Positions 17,061-24,880 of a stretch of DNA of 64,000 nucleotides are shown one piece after another (the stretch's first letter is position 1; every line of letters starts with the position of its first letter). The stretch is from JACDAN01 sp035707105. Lineage in GTDB: Bacteria; Actinomycetota; Thermoleophilia; Gaiellales; Gaiellaceae. Where the stretch lies: assembly GCA_035707105.1 (NCBI GenBank), contig DASSUI010000051.1, positions 1 through 64,000 on the forward strand. Direction: 5' to 3'. A program made the translations under genes and the position numbers. The notes beneath the pieces were generated by a model that had not been told where the DNA came from, made no database searches, and saw only the letters and a program-made list of their open reading frames with translations.

Positions 17061-17429
17061 GTGGTCGGAAAAGTCCCTGATTTCCAGGCATATCGTGGAG
17101 AGGGTGAGCCGCGCTTCGCCAACGAGGTCGAGTTGGAGTGCGCGAAGCTCCTCGACTACTACGGCATCCCGTGGATGTACGAACCTCACACGTTCGTCCT
17201 CGAAGAGGCGGCGGACGGCCGGGTCGTCGAGGCGTTCGCGCCGGACTTCTACCTTCCCGAGCAGGATCTCTACGTCGAGCTGACCGTGATGAAGCAGTCG
17301 CTCGTCACCCGGAAGAACCGCAAGCTGCGCAAGCTGCGCGAGCGGTATCCACACGTGAACGTGAAGCTGTTCTATCGTCGGGACATCGAGCGACTGGCAC
17401 AGCGATACCGGCTGGATCTGGCCTCGTAG
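17061..17429 (+). CDS. Small conserved protein with PD-(D/E)xK-nuclease-like pattern
   Basis: About 122 residues; function unknown. The order ANEVELECAKLLDYYGIPWMYEP, then FAPDFYLPEQDLYVELTVMKQS resembles the E...PD...ExT/K core of restriction-endonuclease-like (VSR/DUF559-type) folds. The C-terminal half is basic (RKNRKLRKLRERYP) and could bind nucleic acid. GTG at 17061 is the best start, with TTG at 17055 also in frame; longer frames are antisense to the phosphoesterase. It ends 20 nt before the phosphoribosyltransferase gene, suggesting a two-gene operon. Confidence 0.65.
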   Translation: MVGKVPDFQAYRGEGEPRFANEVELECAKLLDYYGIPWMYEPHTFVLEEAADGRVVEAFAPDFYLPEQDLYVELTVMKQSLVTRKNRKLRKLRERYPHVNVKLFYRRDIERLAQRYRLDLAS

Positions 17430-17449
17430 ACGAGCCGCGGATCGGAGAG

Positions 17450-17953
17450 GTGTACCTCTCCGCGGACGACATCCGCGCCCGCGTCGAGGAGCTCGGCGCC
17501 GCCGTCGCGGCCGACTACGACGGCCGCGAGCCGGTCCTCGTCTCGTCCCTCAGGACGGCCGTCGTCTTCGTCTCGGATCTCTCGCGGTCGGTGCCGATCG
17601 TCCACAATCTGGACTTCATCGCGCTCGCCGGCTACGAGGGCGTCGGCGGCGGCGGGGGGCGGGTGCGGCTGCTGAAGGATCTCGAGCTCAGCATCAGGGG
17701 ACGGGACGTGCTGCTCGTCGAGGACGTCGTCGACACCGGGATGACGCTCAACTTCCTGGTCAAGACATTCGTGCTCAGGGAGCCCCGGTCGCTCGCCGCG
17801 GTCGCTCTCCTCGACCGACCCTACCGCCGGCTCGTGGAGGACCTCCCCGTCCGCTACGTCGGCTTCACGGTGCCGGACGAGTTCTTCGTCGGCTACGGAT
17901 TCGACCTGGACGGGCGCTGGCGAAACCTGCCTGACCTCAGGCTCGTCAAGTAG
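17450..17953 (+). CDS. hpt: Hypoxanthine phosphoribosyltransferase
   Basis: Purine salvage enzyme of about 167 residues that joins hypoxanthine or guanine to PRPP. The PRPP-binding loop is clear (VLLVEDVVDTGMTL) and is preceded by VSSLRTAVVFVSDLSR; the C-terminal PDEFFVGYGFDLDGRWRNLPDL is diagnostic of bacterial Hpt. The start is unsure: GTG at 17450 (VYLSADDIRARVEELG) is the only standard start close to the family N-terminus, but IGE just upstream also looks native, and an ATC start at 17441 is conceivable. Confidence 0.92.
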   Translation: MYLSADDIRARVEELGAAVAADYDGREPVLVSSLRTAVVFVSDLSRSVPIVHNLDFIALAGYEGVGGGGGRVRLLKDLELSIRGRDVLLVEDVVDTGMTLNFLVKTFVLREPRSLAAVALLDRPYRRLVEDLPVRYVGFTVPDEFFVGYGFDLDGRWRNLPDLRLVK

Positions 17954-17958
17954 AACGA

Positions 17959-17981
17959 CCGGCCGCCCAGAGGGCGGCCGG
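17959..17981. terminator. Hairpin downstream of hpt
   Basis: Arms ccggccgccc and gggcggccgg with a 3-nt loop lie 6 nt after the hpt stop, between convergent genes. The stem is very strong but no U-tract follows. Confidence 0.55.
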
Positions 17982-18144
17982 CGCCGTCGGGAGACGACAG
18001 TGCCGCAAGCCAGAAGCGCGCGAGGCTTGCAGCCTGGAAACTATAAGCGCCCTGCTTCAAAGATGGGGATTTCTTTATCGCGGCAGGCGAGGTAGGGGCG
18101 AGGACGCTCCCCGGGAGCGACTGGGCCGCCGTCATGCGCAGGGA

Positions 18145-19329
18145 CTAGAGGTAGCCGAGCGGGTCGACCGGCGAACCGTTCACTCGGACCTCGAAATGCA
18201 GGTGCGGCCCGAAGCAGTGTCCCGTGCAGCCGATGTACCCGATCGTCTGGCCCTGGGAGACCGCACCGCCGCCGACGACGAAGCTCGACTGGTGCGCGTA
18301 GGCGGTGGCAAGCCCGTTGCCGTGGTCGATGATGATCAGGTTCCCGTAGCCGCCCATCCAGCCGGCGTAGATGACGTTGCCGGCGGCCGCAGCCTGGATC
18401 GGCGTGCCGTAGCCGGCCGCGATGTCGATCCCCTCGTGCATCCGGCCCCAGCGCCAGCCGAAGCCGCTGACCACCGGGCCGCCGACCGGCCAGACGAGCC
18501 CGGCCGACGACACCGTCCCGTCACCCGTGCTCGAGTAGCTCGCACTCGACTGCTGCGCCGCGTTGATCCGGGCGGCGAGCTGGGCGCTCACCTTCAGGAG
18601 CTCCTCCGCCTTGCCCTCGTACTGCTCCGCCGCCTCGTGCGCGGCCTGGACACCCTGGCGCTTCGCACTCCTCGCCTCGGCGAGCCCTTTGCGGGAGATC
18701 AGAAGCCGGTCGTAGACGGCGCGCTGTTGCTGCGTGCGGATCTCCACGACGCGCGTGATCGCCGCGACTCGCGCCTTCGTCCGGCCCGTGCGCTGTCTGA
18801 GCTCGCGCATGTGGTCGCGTGCGCCGGCGACGTGCGTCACGACCTTGCGGTCCTGGTCGGCAATCGCGTCCAGGTAGTCGAGCTGGTCGAGGATGTCGCC
18901 GAAGCTGGACGCCTCGAGGACGACGTCGAGCGTCGTCGGGTCCTCGCCCTCGTAGACGGCGACGAGGCGATCCGCGAGGCGGCTCTGCGCGACCTGGTAC
19001 TGGCCGCGAAGGTACTCGAGCCGCTCGCTCTGGAGGCGGTAGAGCGCCTTGACGGCCTCGAGCTTCCGCTGGTGGAGCGCCAGGTCCTCCTCGAGGGCGG
19101 CGAGTCGGGACGAGACGTCGCCGACCTCGCCCTCGAGCGCCTGGATCCGCTCGGAGACGGACGCGATCTCCGCCCGGAGCGACGCTTCCCGCGCCCGGGC
19201 CGCATCGGCCTTCGACTGGAGCGCCTGCGCCTGCTGGTCGAGCTGCTGCTTGCGGTCGTAGAGGCTGGCCGACGCGGGAGCCGCGGCGAGCAGGACGAGA
19301 ACGAGGCTGCAGACGATGCGTCGAGCCAT
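18145..19329 (-). CDS. Secreted M23 peptidase with coiled-coil (EnvC/NlpD-like)
   Basis: Cell-wall endopeptidase or amidase activator of 394 residues. A signal peptide (LVLVLLAAAPASA) is followed by a long coiled coil (about 25-250), a short serine-rich linker and a LytM domain with SGFGWRWGRMHEGIDIAA, GYGNLIIIDHGNGLATAYAH and HCFGPHLHFEVRVNG. The zinc ligands (H in MHEGID, HLH) are present, so the peptidase may be active. Likely acts in peptidoglycan remodelling during division. It lies 57 nt downstream of the cytochrome maturation genes on the same strand. Confidence 0.92.
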   Translation of the reverse strand: MARRIVCSLVLVLLAAAPASASLYDRKQQLDQQAQALQSKADAARAREASLRAEIASVSERIQALEGEVGDVSSRLAALEEDLALHQRKLEAVKALYRLQSERLEYLRGQYQVAQSRLADRLVAVYEGEDPTTLDVVLEASSFGDILDQLDYLDAIADQDRKVVTHVAGARDHMRELRQRTGRTKARVAAITRVVEIRTQQQRAVYDRLLISRKGLAEARSAKRQGVQAAHEAAEQYEGKAEELLKVSAQLAARINAAQQSSASYSSTGDGTVSSAGLVWPVGGPVVSGFGWRWGRMHEGIDIAAGYGTPIQAAAAGNVIYAGWMGGYGNLIIIDHGNGLATAYAHQSSFVVGGGAVSQGQTIGYIGCTGHCFGPHLHFEVRVNGSPVDPLGYL

Positions 19330-19386
19330 GGGGACCGTGTTCGCGGGCCGGAAGGACCTCCCTCCCGCGCCCGTGATCGCGGCATC

Positions 19387-19719
19387 CTAGCGGTCGGATC
19401 GGCTGGACGGGACGGTTGGCGCCGAAAATCGCTGCTCCGGAGCCTCTTTTGGCGTCTCGTCTGGCAACAGTGCGGCGGCGCGCCGTCGGAGCGGGGCAAC
19501 CTGCGCCCGGTAGTCCGCGTCGGTGATCTTGCCCGTGCGGTGGTCGAACTCGAGCTCGTTGAGCTCGGCGAGGAGCCGGTCGCGCTCCTCGGCAGCGGCG
19601 AGCGCCTCGTCGGGCGGCGTCGGCGGCGCCGGCGGCTCCTTCGCGCGCAGGAACGGCACCGCCACGAAGACCACCGCGGCCGCCGCCAGCAGTGCGGCGA
19701 GCAGCAGCTCGGGGCTCAC
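19387..19719 (-). CDS. Short CcmI/CycH-like membrane protein
   Basis: 110 residues: one N-terminal transmembrane helix (LLLAALLAAAAVVFVAVPFL), a proline-rich linker, then a coiled-coil helix (ALAAAEERDRLLAELNELEFDHRTGKITDADY). The latter is the typical N-terminal segment of CcmI-type proteins, which help deliver apocytochrome c. The long TPR part of proteobacterial CcmI is missing. GTG at 19719 overlaps the ccmF stop (GTGA), so it is coupled to ccmF. Confidence 0.75.
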   Translation of the reverse strand: MSPELLLAALLAAAAVVFVAVPFLRAKEPPAPPTPPDEALAAAEERDRLLAELNELEFDHRTGKITDADYRAQVAPLRRRAAALLPDETPKEAPEQRFSAPTVPSSRSDR

Positions 19720-21707
19720 GCCCTCGCGAGCGCCTCGCGGCCGCCGTATCGCAGCGCCAGCCGGCGCTGCTCGCGTGCATCGGGCCAGAGCGCGATCGCC
19801 GCGCCCGCGAGGAACACGAAGCCCGCGATCCAGATCAGGTTCACGAGCGGCTTGACCAGCACTTTCAGGAAGAGTGTGTCGCCGTCGATCTGGTCGGCGA
19901 TCAGGAACAGGTCCTCGCCGTTGAGCCGGTCGGACCGGATCGCGGCCTCGTTCGAGACCTGCTGCTCGGCGAAGTAGCGGTTCTTGCCGGGCTCGAGCGT
20001 CCCAAGGCGCTCGCCGTTCCGCGAGACGTCGACGACCGCACGGAGCTCCTGCGCGTTCGGGCCGCGCCGCTCCTCTACGCCCACGTACCGAAGATCGTAG
20101 GCGCCGACCGCCATCGTCTCCCCCGGCCGCAGCTGCCGCTCCGCCACGGTGTCGTACGCGCTCGAGCCGACGATCCCGATCGCGAGCAGCACGATCGCCG
20201 CGTGGACGACGTACCCGCCGTACCGCCGGCGGTTCCGGCCGACGAGCGACGTGAAGGCGCCCGCCCACGACGAGCTCCCGAGCGCGTGGCGGGCGCGGGT
20301 CCCGCGCGCGAACTCGAATACGATCGACGCGAGGACGAAGGCGCAGAACGTGTAACCGACGAGGCCCGGGATCGACGACCCCGCGCCGAGCGCGACCAGC
20401 ATCACGCCACAAGCAAGCGCGGCGCCGGCCGGCCAGGCGAAGGTTCGGCCCAGGCCGCGAACGGAAGCCCGTCGCCAGGCGATGAGCGGCCCGATCCCCA
20501 TCAACAGCAGGAGCGGCAGGCCGAACGCCTTGAGGAAGAAGTTGTAGTACGGCGGCCCCACCGTGATCGGCTCCCCGCGGAGCGCTTCGGTCAGGATCGG
20601 ATAGAGGACGCCCCACAGGATCGTCAGGCAGAAGGCGACGAGCAGCAGGTTGTTGTAGAGGAACGTCGCCTCGCGCGAGATCGGGGACTCGAGCCGCGTC
20701 TTCGAGCGCAGGAGCGGCAGCCTCGCGAGGACGAGCGCGATCGAGCCCGCCAGGACGACGCCGATGAACCCGAGGAACCACGGGCCGATCGAGCTCTCGG
20801 TGAAGGAGTGGATCGAGCTGATGATCCCCGAGCGCGTCAGGAACGTCCCGAACAGGGCGAGCGCGAACGACCCGATCACGAGCAGGACGTTCCAGATCTT
20901 CAGCATCCCGCGCTTCTCCTGGATCATCACCGAGTGCAGGAAGGCGGTGGCGGCGAGCCACGGCATCAGGGCGGCGTTCTCGACCGGATCCCACGCGAAG
21001 TAGCCGCCCCACCCCACCTCGACGTACGCCCAGTGCGCGCCGAGCAGCTGGCCGAAGCCGAGAAACGTCCACGCGACGAGCGTCCACCGCCGGGTGACGA
21101 CGATCCAGAGCTCGTCGGTGCGGCGTGCCGCGAGCGCGCCCAACGCGAACGCAAAGGGAATCGTCAGTCCCACGAAGCCGAGGTAGAGCATCGGCGGGTG
21201 GGCGAGCATGTAGGGGTTCTGGAGGCTCGGGTTGAGGCCGGCGCCGTCCGCCGGTGCCGGCTGCGTCGCGAACGGACTCGCGACGGCGACGAGCATGAAC
21301 GAGAAGAAGACCGTCACGCCGCCGAGGATCGGCACCGCCCAGGCGAGCAGCGTCGGCGCCGAGCGCCTGGCCAGGAGCACCGCGACCGCGGAGAAGCCGG
21401 TCAGGAGCAGCAGCCAGAGGAGGAGCGACCCCTCCTGGCCGCCCCAGAAAGCCGAGACGGTGTACGCGAGCGGCAGCTCCCGGCTCGTGTGGTCGGCGAC
21501 GTAGACGAGTCCGAAGTCGTTCTGGACGAGGGCGACGAGCAATACCAGCGCGGCGACGAGCGCCGTCGCGAAGGACGCGATCAGCGCGTTCTCCGCCGAC
21601 TCCGCGAGCCGGCGCCGCCGCTGCCGGGCAGCGACGACACCGGCCACGACGGCGTACACGGCCAGGCCGAGGCAGACGATGAGCGCGGCGCGCCCCAGCT
21701 CGGGCAT
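19716..21707 (-). CDS. ccmF: Cytochrome c heme lyase subunit CcmF
   Basis: Polytopic membrane protein of 663 residues that attaches heme to apocytochrome c. The heme-handling WWD-type segment is visible as VEVGWGGYFAWDPVENAALMPWL, after AFWGGQEGSLLLW; many transmembrane segments follow and precede it. A C-terminal extracytoplasmic domain (ETMAVGAYDLRYVGVEERRG) precedes the last helix, as in other CcmF. Start overlaps the ccmE stop by one base. CcmA-D, CcmG and CcmH are not in the window. Confidence 0.95.
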   Translation of the reverse strand: MPELGRAALIVCLGLAVYAVVAGVVAARQRRRRLAESAENALIASFATALVAALVLLVALVQNDFGLVYVADHTSRELPLAYTVSAFWGGQEGSLLLWLLLLTGFSAVAVLLARRSAPTLLAWAVPILGGVTVFFSFMLVAVASPFATQPAPADGAGLNPSLQNPYMLAHPPMLYLGFVGLTIPFAFALGALAARRTDELWIVVTRRWTLVAWTFLGFGQLLGAHWAYVEVGWGGYFAWDPVENAALMPWLAATAFLHSVMIQEKRGMLKIWNVLLVIGSFALALFGTFLTRSGIISSIHSFTESSIGPWFLGFIGVVLAGSIALVLARLPLLRSKTRLESPISREATFLYNNLLLVAFCLTILWGVLYPILTEALRGEPITVGPPYYNFFLKAFGLPLLLLMGIGPLIAWRRASVRGLGRTFAWPAGAALACGVMLVALGAGSSIPGLVGYTFCAFVLASIVFEFARGTRARHALGSSSWAGAFTSLVGRNRRRYGGYVVHAAIVLLAIGIVGSSAYDTVAERQLRPGETMAVGAYDLRYVGVEERRGPNAQELRAVVDVSRNGERLGTLEPGKNRYFAEQQVSNEAAIRSDRLNGEDLFLIADQIDGDTLFLKVLVKPLVNLIWIAGFVFLAGAAIALWPDAREQRRLALRYGGREALARA

Positions 21708-22099
21708 TACGACTCTTTCTTAGACGAGTACTTCGAGGGGCACTTGGTGACCAGCGTTCCGGCAACGCCGACGAACGTACCGCTCCGGAGCCGCCCCTTG
21801 AGCGAGATGTCCCGCCCGACCTTGAACATGTCCGGCACCGAGCCCGAGTAGGTGACCGGAACCCGCACCGACGAGCCGCCCTCGACGTCCCTGATCTGGA
21901 AGCGGATCGTCCGTCCGCTCCGCTCGACCGGCGCCACCACCTTGCCGACGATCGTGACCTCGCCGGAGCGGCCCTTCAGCTGGCTGGGTCGCAGCTGCGG
22001 CGTACCGCCGGCGAGCGACGTGTAGACGAGGAAGACGGCCAGCATCGCGGCCACCCCGAGGGCGATGACGAGGCGGGCAGGGCTCGAACGGCGCGCCAC
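21707..22099 (-). CDS. ccmE: Cytochrome c maturation protein CcmE, CxxxY type
   Basis: Membrane-anchored heme chaperone of 130 residues: one N-terminal helix (LVIALGVAAMLAVFLVYTSLAG) and an OB-fold domain (LKGRSGEVTIVGKVV ... FQIRDVEGGSSVRVPVTYSGSVPDMF). The heme-binding motif, HxxxY in Escherichia coli, reads CPSKY here, so cysteine replaces the covalent-heme histidine. Such CxxxY variants are known from archaea and some bacteria. GTG start follows a TAGACT box by 7 nt; first gene of the ccmE-ccmF-ccmI-like operon. Confidence 0.92.
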   Translation of the reverse strand: MARRSSPARLVIALGVAAMLAVFLVYTSLAGGTPQLRPSQLKGRSGEVTIVGKVVAPVERSGRTIRFQIRDVEGGSSVRVPVTYSGSVPDMFKVGRDISLKGRLRSGTFVGVAGTLVTKCPSKYSSKKES

Positions 22100-22106
22100 G
22101 CCGAAA

Positions 22107-22112
22107 AGTCTA
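22107..22112 (-). promoter_or_regulatory. -10 box (TAGACT) of a putative leaderless ccmE promoter
   Basis: On the minus strand TAGACT is followed by 7 nt and the ccmE GTG. Confidence 0.5.
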
Positions 22113-22124
22113 GCCCTGGCGGGA

Positions 22125-22370
22125 TCAGGCTTCGCGGGTGGGTGCCGGGCGTCGCCGGGCCGGGATCCGGTACCCGTGCTCCTCGCAGAGGAGGCCCGGC
22201 GTGTCCTCGGTCAGGGCGTCGCAGTAGCCCTTCCCGTACGCGGCTCGCATGAAGGCCGCGACGATCTCGAGGTTCCACTCGCCGACGTCGGCGGCCTCCC
22301 GCCAGAGGTCGGTGAGGCGGAGGTCGATGTCGAGCTCGAGGAGGTCGATTCTGGACGGGCGCTTGGCCAT
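22125..22370 (-). CDS. Small hypothetical protein
   Basis: 81 residues, unrecognised. It is acidic to neutral with two predicted helices (DLLELDIDLRLTDLWREAADVG and WNLEIVAAFMRAAYGKGYCDALTE), then GLLCEEHGYRIPARR. Coding is supported by codon use like its neighbours and by a TACCCT box 6 nt upstream of the ATG. Two cysteines (in YCDAL and LLCEEH) could bind a metal, but this is speculation. Confidence 0.6.
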   Translation of the reverse strand: MAKRPSRIDLLELDIDLRLTDLWREAADVGEWNLEIVAAFMRAAYGKGYCDALTEDTPGLLCEEHGYRIPARRRPAPTREA

Positions 22371-22376
22371 GAGCTC

Positions 22377-22382
22377 AGGGTA
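22377..22382 (-). promoter_or_regulatory. -10 box (TACCCT) of a putative leaderless promoter
   Basis: Minus-strand TACCCT followed by 6 nt and the ATG of the 81-residue protein. Confidence 0.5.
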
Positions 22383-22402
22383 GGAAGGGCGTCGGACGGC
22401 AC

Positions 22403-23452
22403 TCAGCCGAAGGGGCCGGTGTTGCGGAAGTCGAGCCGGTGGCCGTCCTCGTCGACGACCGCCACCCGCACGTAGAACCGGCCTTCCCCCTTCGGGAGCG
22501 GAACCCAGAAATCGTCGCTCGCCGTGTCCTTCTCGGCTTCCCCGATGAGCCAGAGCGCCGGCTGGCTTCTCAGCCAGCCGCGAGGGACGGGCGCTCCGTC
22601 GACTCCGTAGAGCGACCAGCGAACGGCGACCTTGCGGCCCCGAAAGCCCGTCAGGGAGACGTTGAAGTTCACGGTGACGCCGACGGGCTGGACGTCGCCC
22701 GAGCCTTCCGGCCGCGTCCGCGTCCCGGCGAGCAGCTTGCCGAGCTGCTCAGCGATCACTTCCGCGCTCACCTCCCTGGGCGCCCCCTCAGCGTCGACGA
22801 CCTGCATGTAGACGACGTGGGTCTTCAGCCCGCAGTCCTCGCCGTCGAGACCGGCGTCGCACGCGTCTCCCAGGTCGAAAGACGGGAGCATCGGATCGTT
22901 GAGGACTCGGTCAACTCCCTCGTCGAGGCGTCTCCGCGCCTCTTCATCGAGGACGAACCGCAGCTCACCGTCGTCGTTGGTCGTCGTCCCCCCGCCGGTC
23001 TCGTCGGTCGTCGTCTCGTCCGTCGTCGTCTCGTCGGTCGTCGTCTCGTCCGTCGTCGTTTCGTCGGTCGTCCCGTCTGTCGAGGTCTCGCCCGTGCTCG
23101 TCTCGCCCGTCGTCGTGTCGGAGGAGCCGGACGCTGCGAGCCGCACGTCCCGACTCGCCGGCGGGCGCGGCGCAGCCGCCGCCTGATGGCGCTGGGCGTA
23201 CTCGTCGAGCGTGACGTTCGGGTCCACGAAGAGATTGCTCAGCTCTGCGCGCAACTCGGGAGTCGGCTCGGGTCGAAGCGCGAGGATCGCTCCGATCGCG
23301 CTCGCGACCGCTCCCGCTCCGACGACGATCGCGACCAGCGCTTTGGCTCCCTTGCTCAACGAGGCAAACCAGGCCCGTAAGCGCACCCTGCTTCCGCCGG
23401 AAGAATCGTCCGGCGTCTCTCCCGATGGAGGATCCGGCGTCGCGTTCACCAC
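22403..23452 (-). CDS. Membrane-anchored protein with Thr/Asp/Glu-rich repeat linker
   Basis: About 349 residues, function unknown. Layout: a short cytoplasmic tail, one transmembrane helix (ALVAIVVGAGAVASAIGAILAL), a segment with NVTLDEYAQRHQ, a low-complexity TTDET linker, then an extracytoplasmic domain (VLDEEARRRLDEGVDRVL ... VRWSLYGVDGAPVPRGWL) with a possible disulfide in GDACDAGLDGEDCG. The tail resembles a beta-sandwich. GTG at 23452 or 23449 is supported by GAGGG about 9 nt upstream. The DNA of the linker is a near-perfect 15-bp tandem repeat. Confidence 0.7.
   Translation of the reverse strand: MVNATPDPPSGETPDDSSGGSRVRLRAWFASLSKGAKALVAIVVGAGAVASAIGAILALRPEPTPELRAELSNLFVDPNVTLDEYAQRHQAAAAPRPPASRDVRLAASGSSDTTTGETSTGETSTDGTTDETTTDETTTDETTTDETTTDETGGGTTTNDDGELRFVLDEEARRRLDEGVDRVLNDPMLPSFDLGDACDAGLDGEDCGLKTHVVYMQVVDAEGAPREVSAEVIAEQLGKLLAGTRTRPEGSGDVQPVGVTVNFNVSLTGFRGRKVAVRWSLYGVDGAPVPRGWLRSQPALWLIGEAEKDTASDDFWVPLPKGEGRFYVRVAVVDEDGHRLDFRNTGPFG
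22998..23072. repeat. Five 15-bp tandem repeats encoding the TTDET linker
   Basis: Units alternate gtctcgtcggtcgtc and gtctcgtccgtcgtc, the last with one change. They lie in the coding frame, so copy-number change would lengthen or shorten the linker by five residues without a frameshift. Confidence 0.85.
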
Positions 23453-23559
23453 GAGGAACGGCCCTCGCCGCGCGAGCCGCTCGCCCGACGGAGTAACACA
23501 CCTCCCGGCAGCGGTCAAGCGACCGGAACGATCCGCGGCTCTGCGTCGTTGCAGAGAGC

Positions 23560-23973
23560 ATGGCCGGTCGCGTACGCGAACTTCGAGTCGCACTTTCCGT
23601 GAAGGACTACGCCGAGGCGCTCCGCTTCTACCGCGACGCCCTGGGCCTGCCCGTCCTGGAGGCATGGGAGAACGAGGGCGGAAGCGGCGCCGTCCTGGAC
23701 GCCGGCCGGGCGACGCTCGAGCTGCTCTCGGTCGACCAGGCCGAGCTCGTGGACCAGGTCGAGGTCGGGCGGAAAGACGTGGCCGGGCCGGTGCGGCTGG
23801 CCCTGGAGGTCGACGACTCGGAGGCGACGGCCGAACGGCTCGCCGCCGGCGGCGCCGAGCGCCTGGCCGACCCGGTCGTAACGCCGTGGCGGCACCGGAA
23901 CGTGCGGCTCCGCGCCCCGGACGGCATGCAGCTCACGCTCTTCACCGTCCTGGACGACGACGGCGACGGTTAG
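23560..23973 (+). CDS. VOC (glyoxalase/bleomycin-resistance) family protein
   Basis: 137 residues with the paired beta-alpha-beta-beta-beta layout of the vicinal-oxygen-chelate superfamily: LRVALSVKDYAEALRFYRDALGLPVLEAWE in the first half and RLALEVDDSEATAERLAAGGAERLADPV in the second, ending RLRAPDGMQLTLF. The usual first metal histidine is not obvious (VALSV), so it may be a non-enzymatic or binding member. Ends 10 nt before the TIM-barrel gene, likely co-transcribed. Confidence 0.85.
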   Translation: MAGRVRELRVALSVKDYAEALRFYRDALGLPVLEAWENEGGSGAVLDAGRATLELLSVDQAELVDQVEVGRKDVAGPVRLALEVDDSEATAERLAAGGAERLADPVVTPWRHRNVRLRAPDGMQLTLFTVLDDDGDG

Positions 23974-23983
23974 CCTCCACCCC

Positions 23984-24880
23984 GTGGGCGAGCTTCGGTT
24001 CGGGCCGGCGCGGATCCCCTCGCGGGAGTCGCCGGAGGAGGCGATCGCGCTCCTCCAGGAGCGTGGCTACACGGCCTGCGAGATCGACTTCGAGGGGAAG
24101 TTCTGGATGGACTACCCCTGGGCCGAGCGGCTCGGCGAGCTGGCGCGCGAGGCGGGCGTCGTCCTCTCGGTCCACGCCCCCATCGCTGGGTTCGTTGGTC
24201 ACGCGGAGCGCGGCAAGAAGCTGAACATGGCGATCGGGATGCTCGACCACTCGGCCGGCATCGCGAAGGCCTGCGGGGCCGAGCTCGTCGTCTTCCATCC
24301 CGGGTTCCTGCTCGGGCGCGAGCGCGAGCAGGCGCTCGCCGACGTCTGCGAGCAGGCGGGCGAGCTTCGCGAGCGGCTCGAGAAGAAGGATCGCGCCGTG
24401 CCGTTCGGTGTCGAGGTGATGGGACGGGTGCGGGAGCTCGGGACGATCGACGACGTGCTCGCAATCGCCGAACGCGTCTCCTGGATCCGCCCGGTGCTGG
24501 ACTTCGCGCACATGCACGCGACCTCGGACGGCGCGTTCACCGACGCGGAGGCGTTCGCGTCCGTCCTTTCGCGGGCCGACGCCCTCCTCGAGTCGGGCGC
24601 GCCGTTCCACGTGCACTTCTCGGACATCGCCTACGCGAACCGCAACGAGACGAAGCACCTAACGTACGGCGAGGGAACCCTGCGGGCCGAGCCGCTCGGC
24701 GAGGCGCTCTCGAGATTCGACCGGCCGGTGACGGTGATCAGCGAGTCGCCGGACGAGACGTCACATCAGGCGATCTTTGCCGCCGTCTCTTCCTCTTCGG
24801 GCATCGAGCCGCGGAGCTCGGCGAGGCGTTCGCGCAGCTCGGCGACCTCCTCGACGCGTTCGCGCTCCTCGAGGAACTGA
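23984..24880 (+). CDS. Xylose-isomerase-like TIM barrel / endonuclease IV-type protein
   Basis: Up to 298 residues. AP-endonuclease-family-2 metal-ligand positions are visible in order: VHAPIAG, VVFHPGFLLG, VEVMGR, LDFAHMHAT, HVHFSDI and a final ISESPDE. That pattern fits endonuclease IV or a related sugar-phosphate isomerase. The natural end is expected soon after SHQAIFA; instead the frame runs on for about 30 serine/arginine-rich residues that are antisense to the 3' end of the convergent cyclase gene (115-bp overlap). Either the true stop was lost or the tail is neutral. GTG start at 23984. Confidence 0.85.
   Translation: MGELRFGPARIPSRESPEEAIALLQERGYTACEIDFEGKFWMDYPWAERLGELAREAGVVLSVHAPIAGFVGHAERGKKLNMAIGMLDHSAGIAKACGAELVVFHPGFLLGREREQALADVCEQAGELRERLEKKDRAVPFGVEVMGRVRELGTIDDVLAIAERVSWIRPVLDFAHMHATSDGAFTDAEAFASVLSRADALLESGAPFHVHFSDIAYANRNETKHLTYGEGTLRAEPLGEALSRFDRPVTVISESPDETSHQAIFAAVSSSSGIEPRSSARRSRSSATSSTRSRSSRN

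Noticed and set aside
16830..17429. Longer version (199 residues) of the nuclease-like protein
   Set aside because: The first 77 codons are antisense to the metallophosphoesterase and unlike the rest; the GTG at 17061 fits better.
17893..18135. 80-codon minus-strand frame after hpt
   Set aside because: Overlaps the hpt end and the terminator-like hairpin, with biased composition. The 190-bp gap seems non-coding.
19692..21851. 719-codon open frame on the plus strand
   Set aside because: Exact antisense of ccmF and neighbours; composition is Arg/Asp/Glu-rich with no family features. GC-rich DNA gives many such shadow frames.
22998..23072. Possible CRISPR-like repeats
   Set aside because: Units are contiguous, 15 bp and in a coding frame with no spacers.
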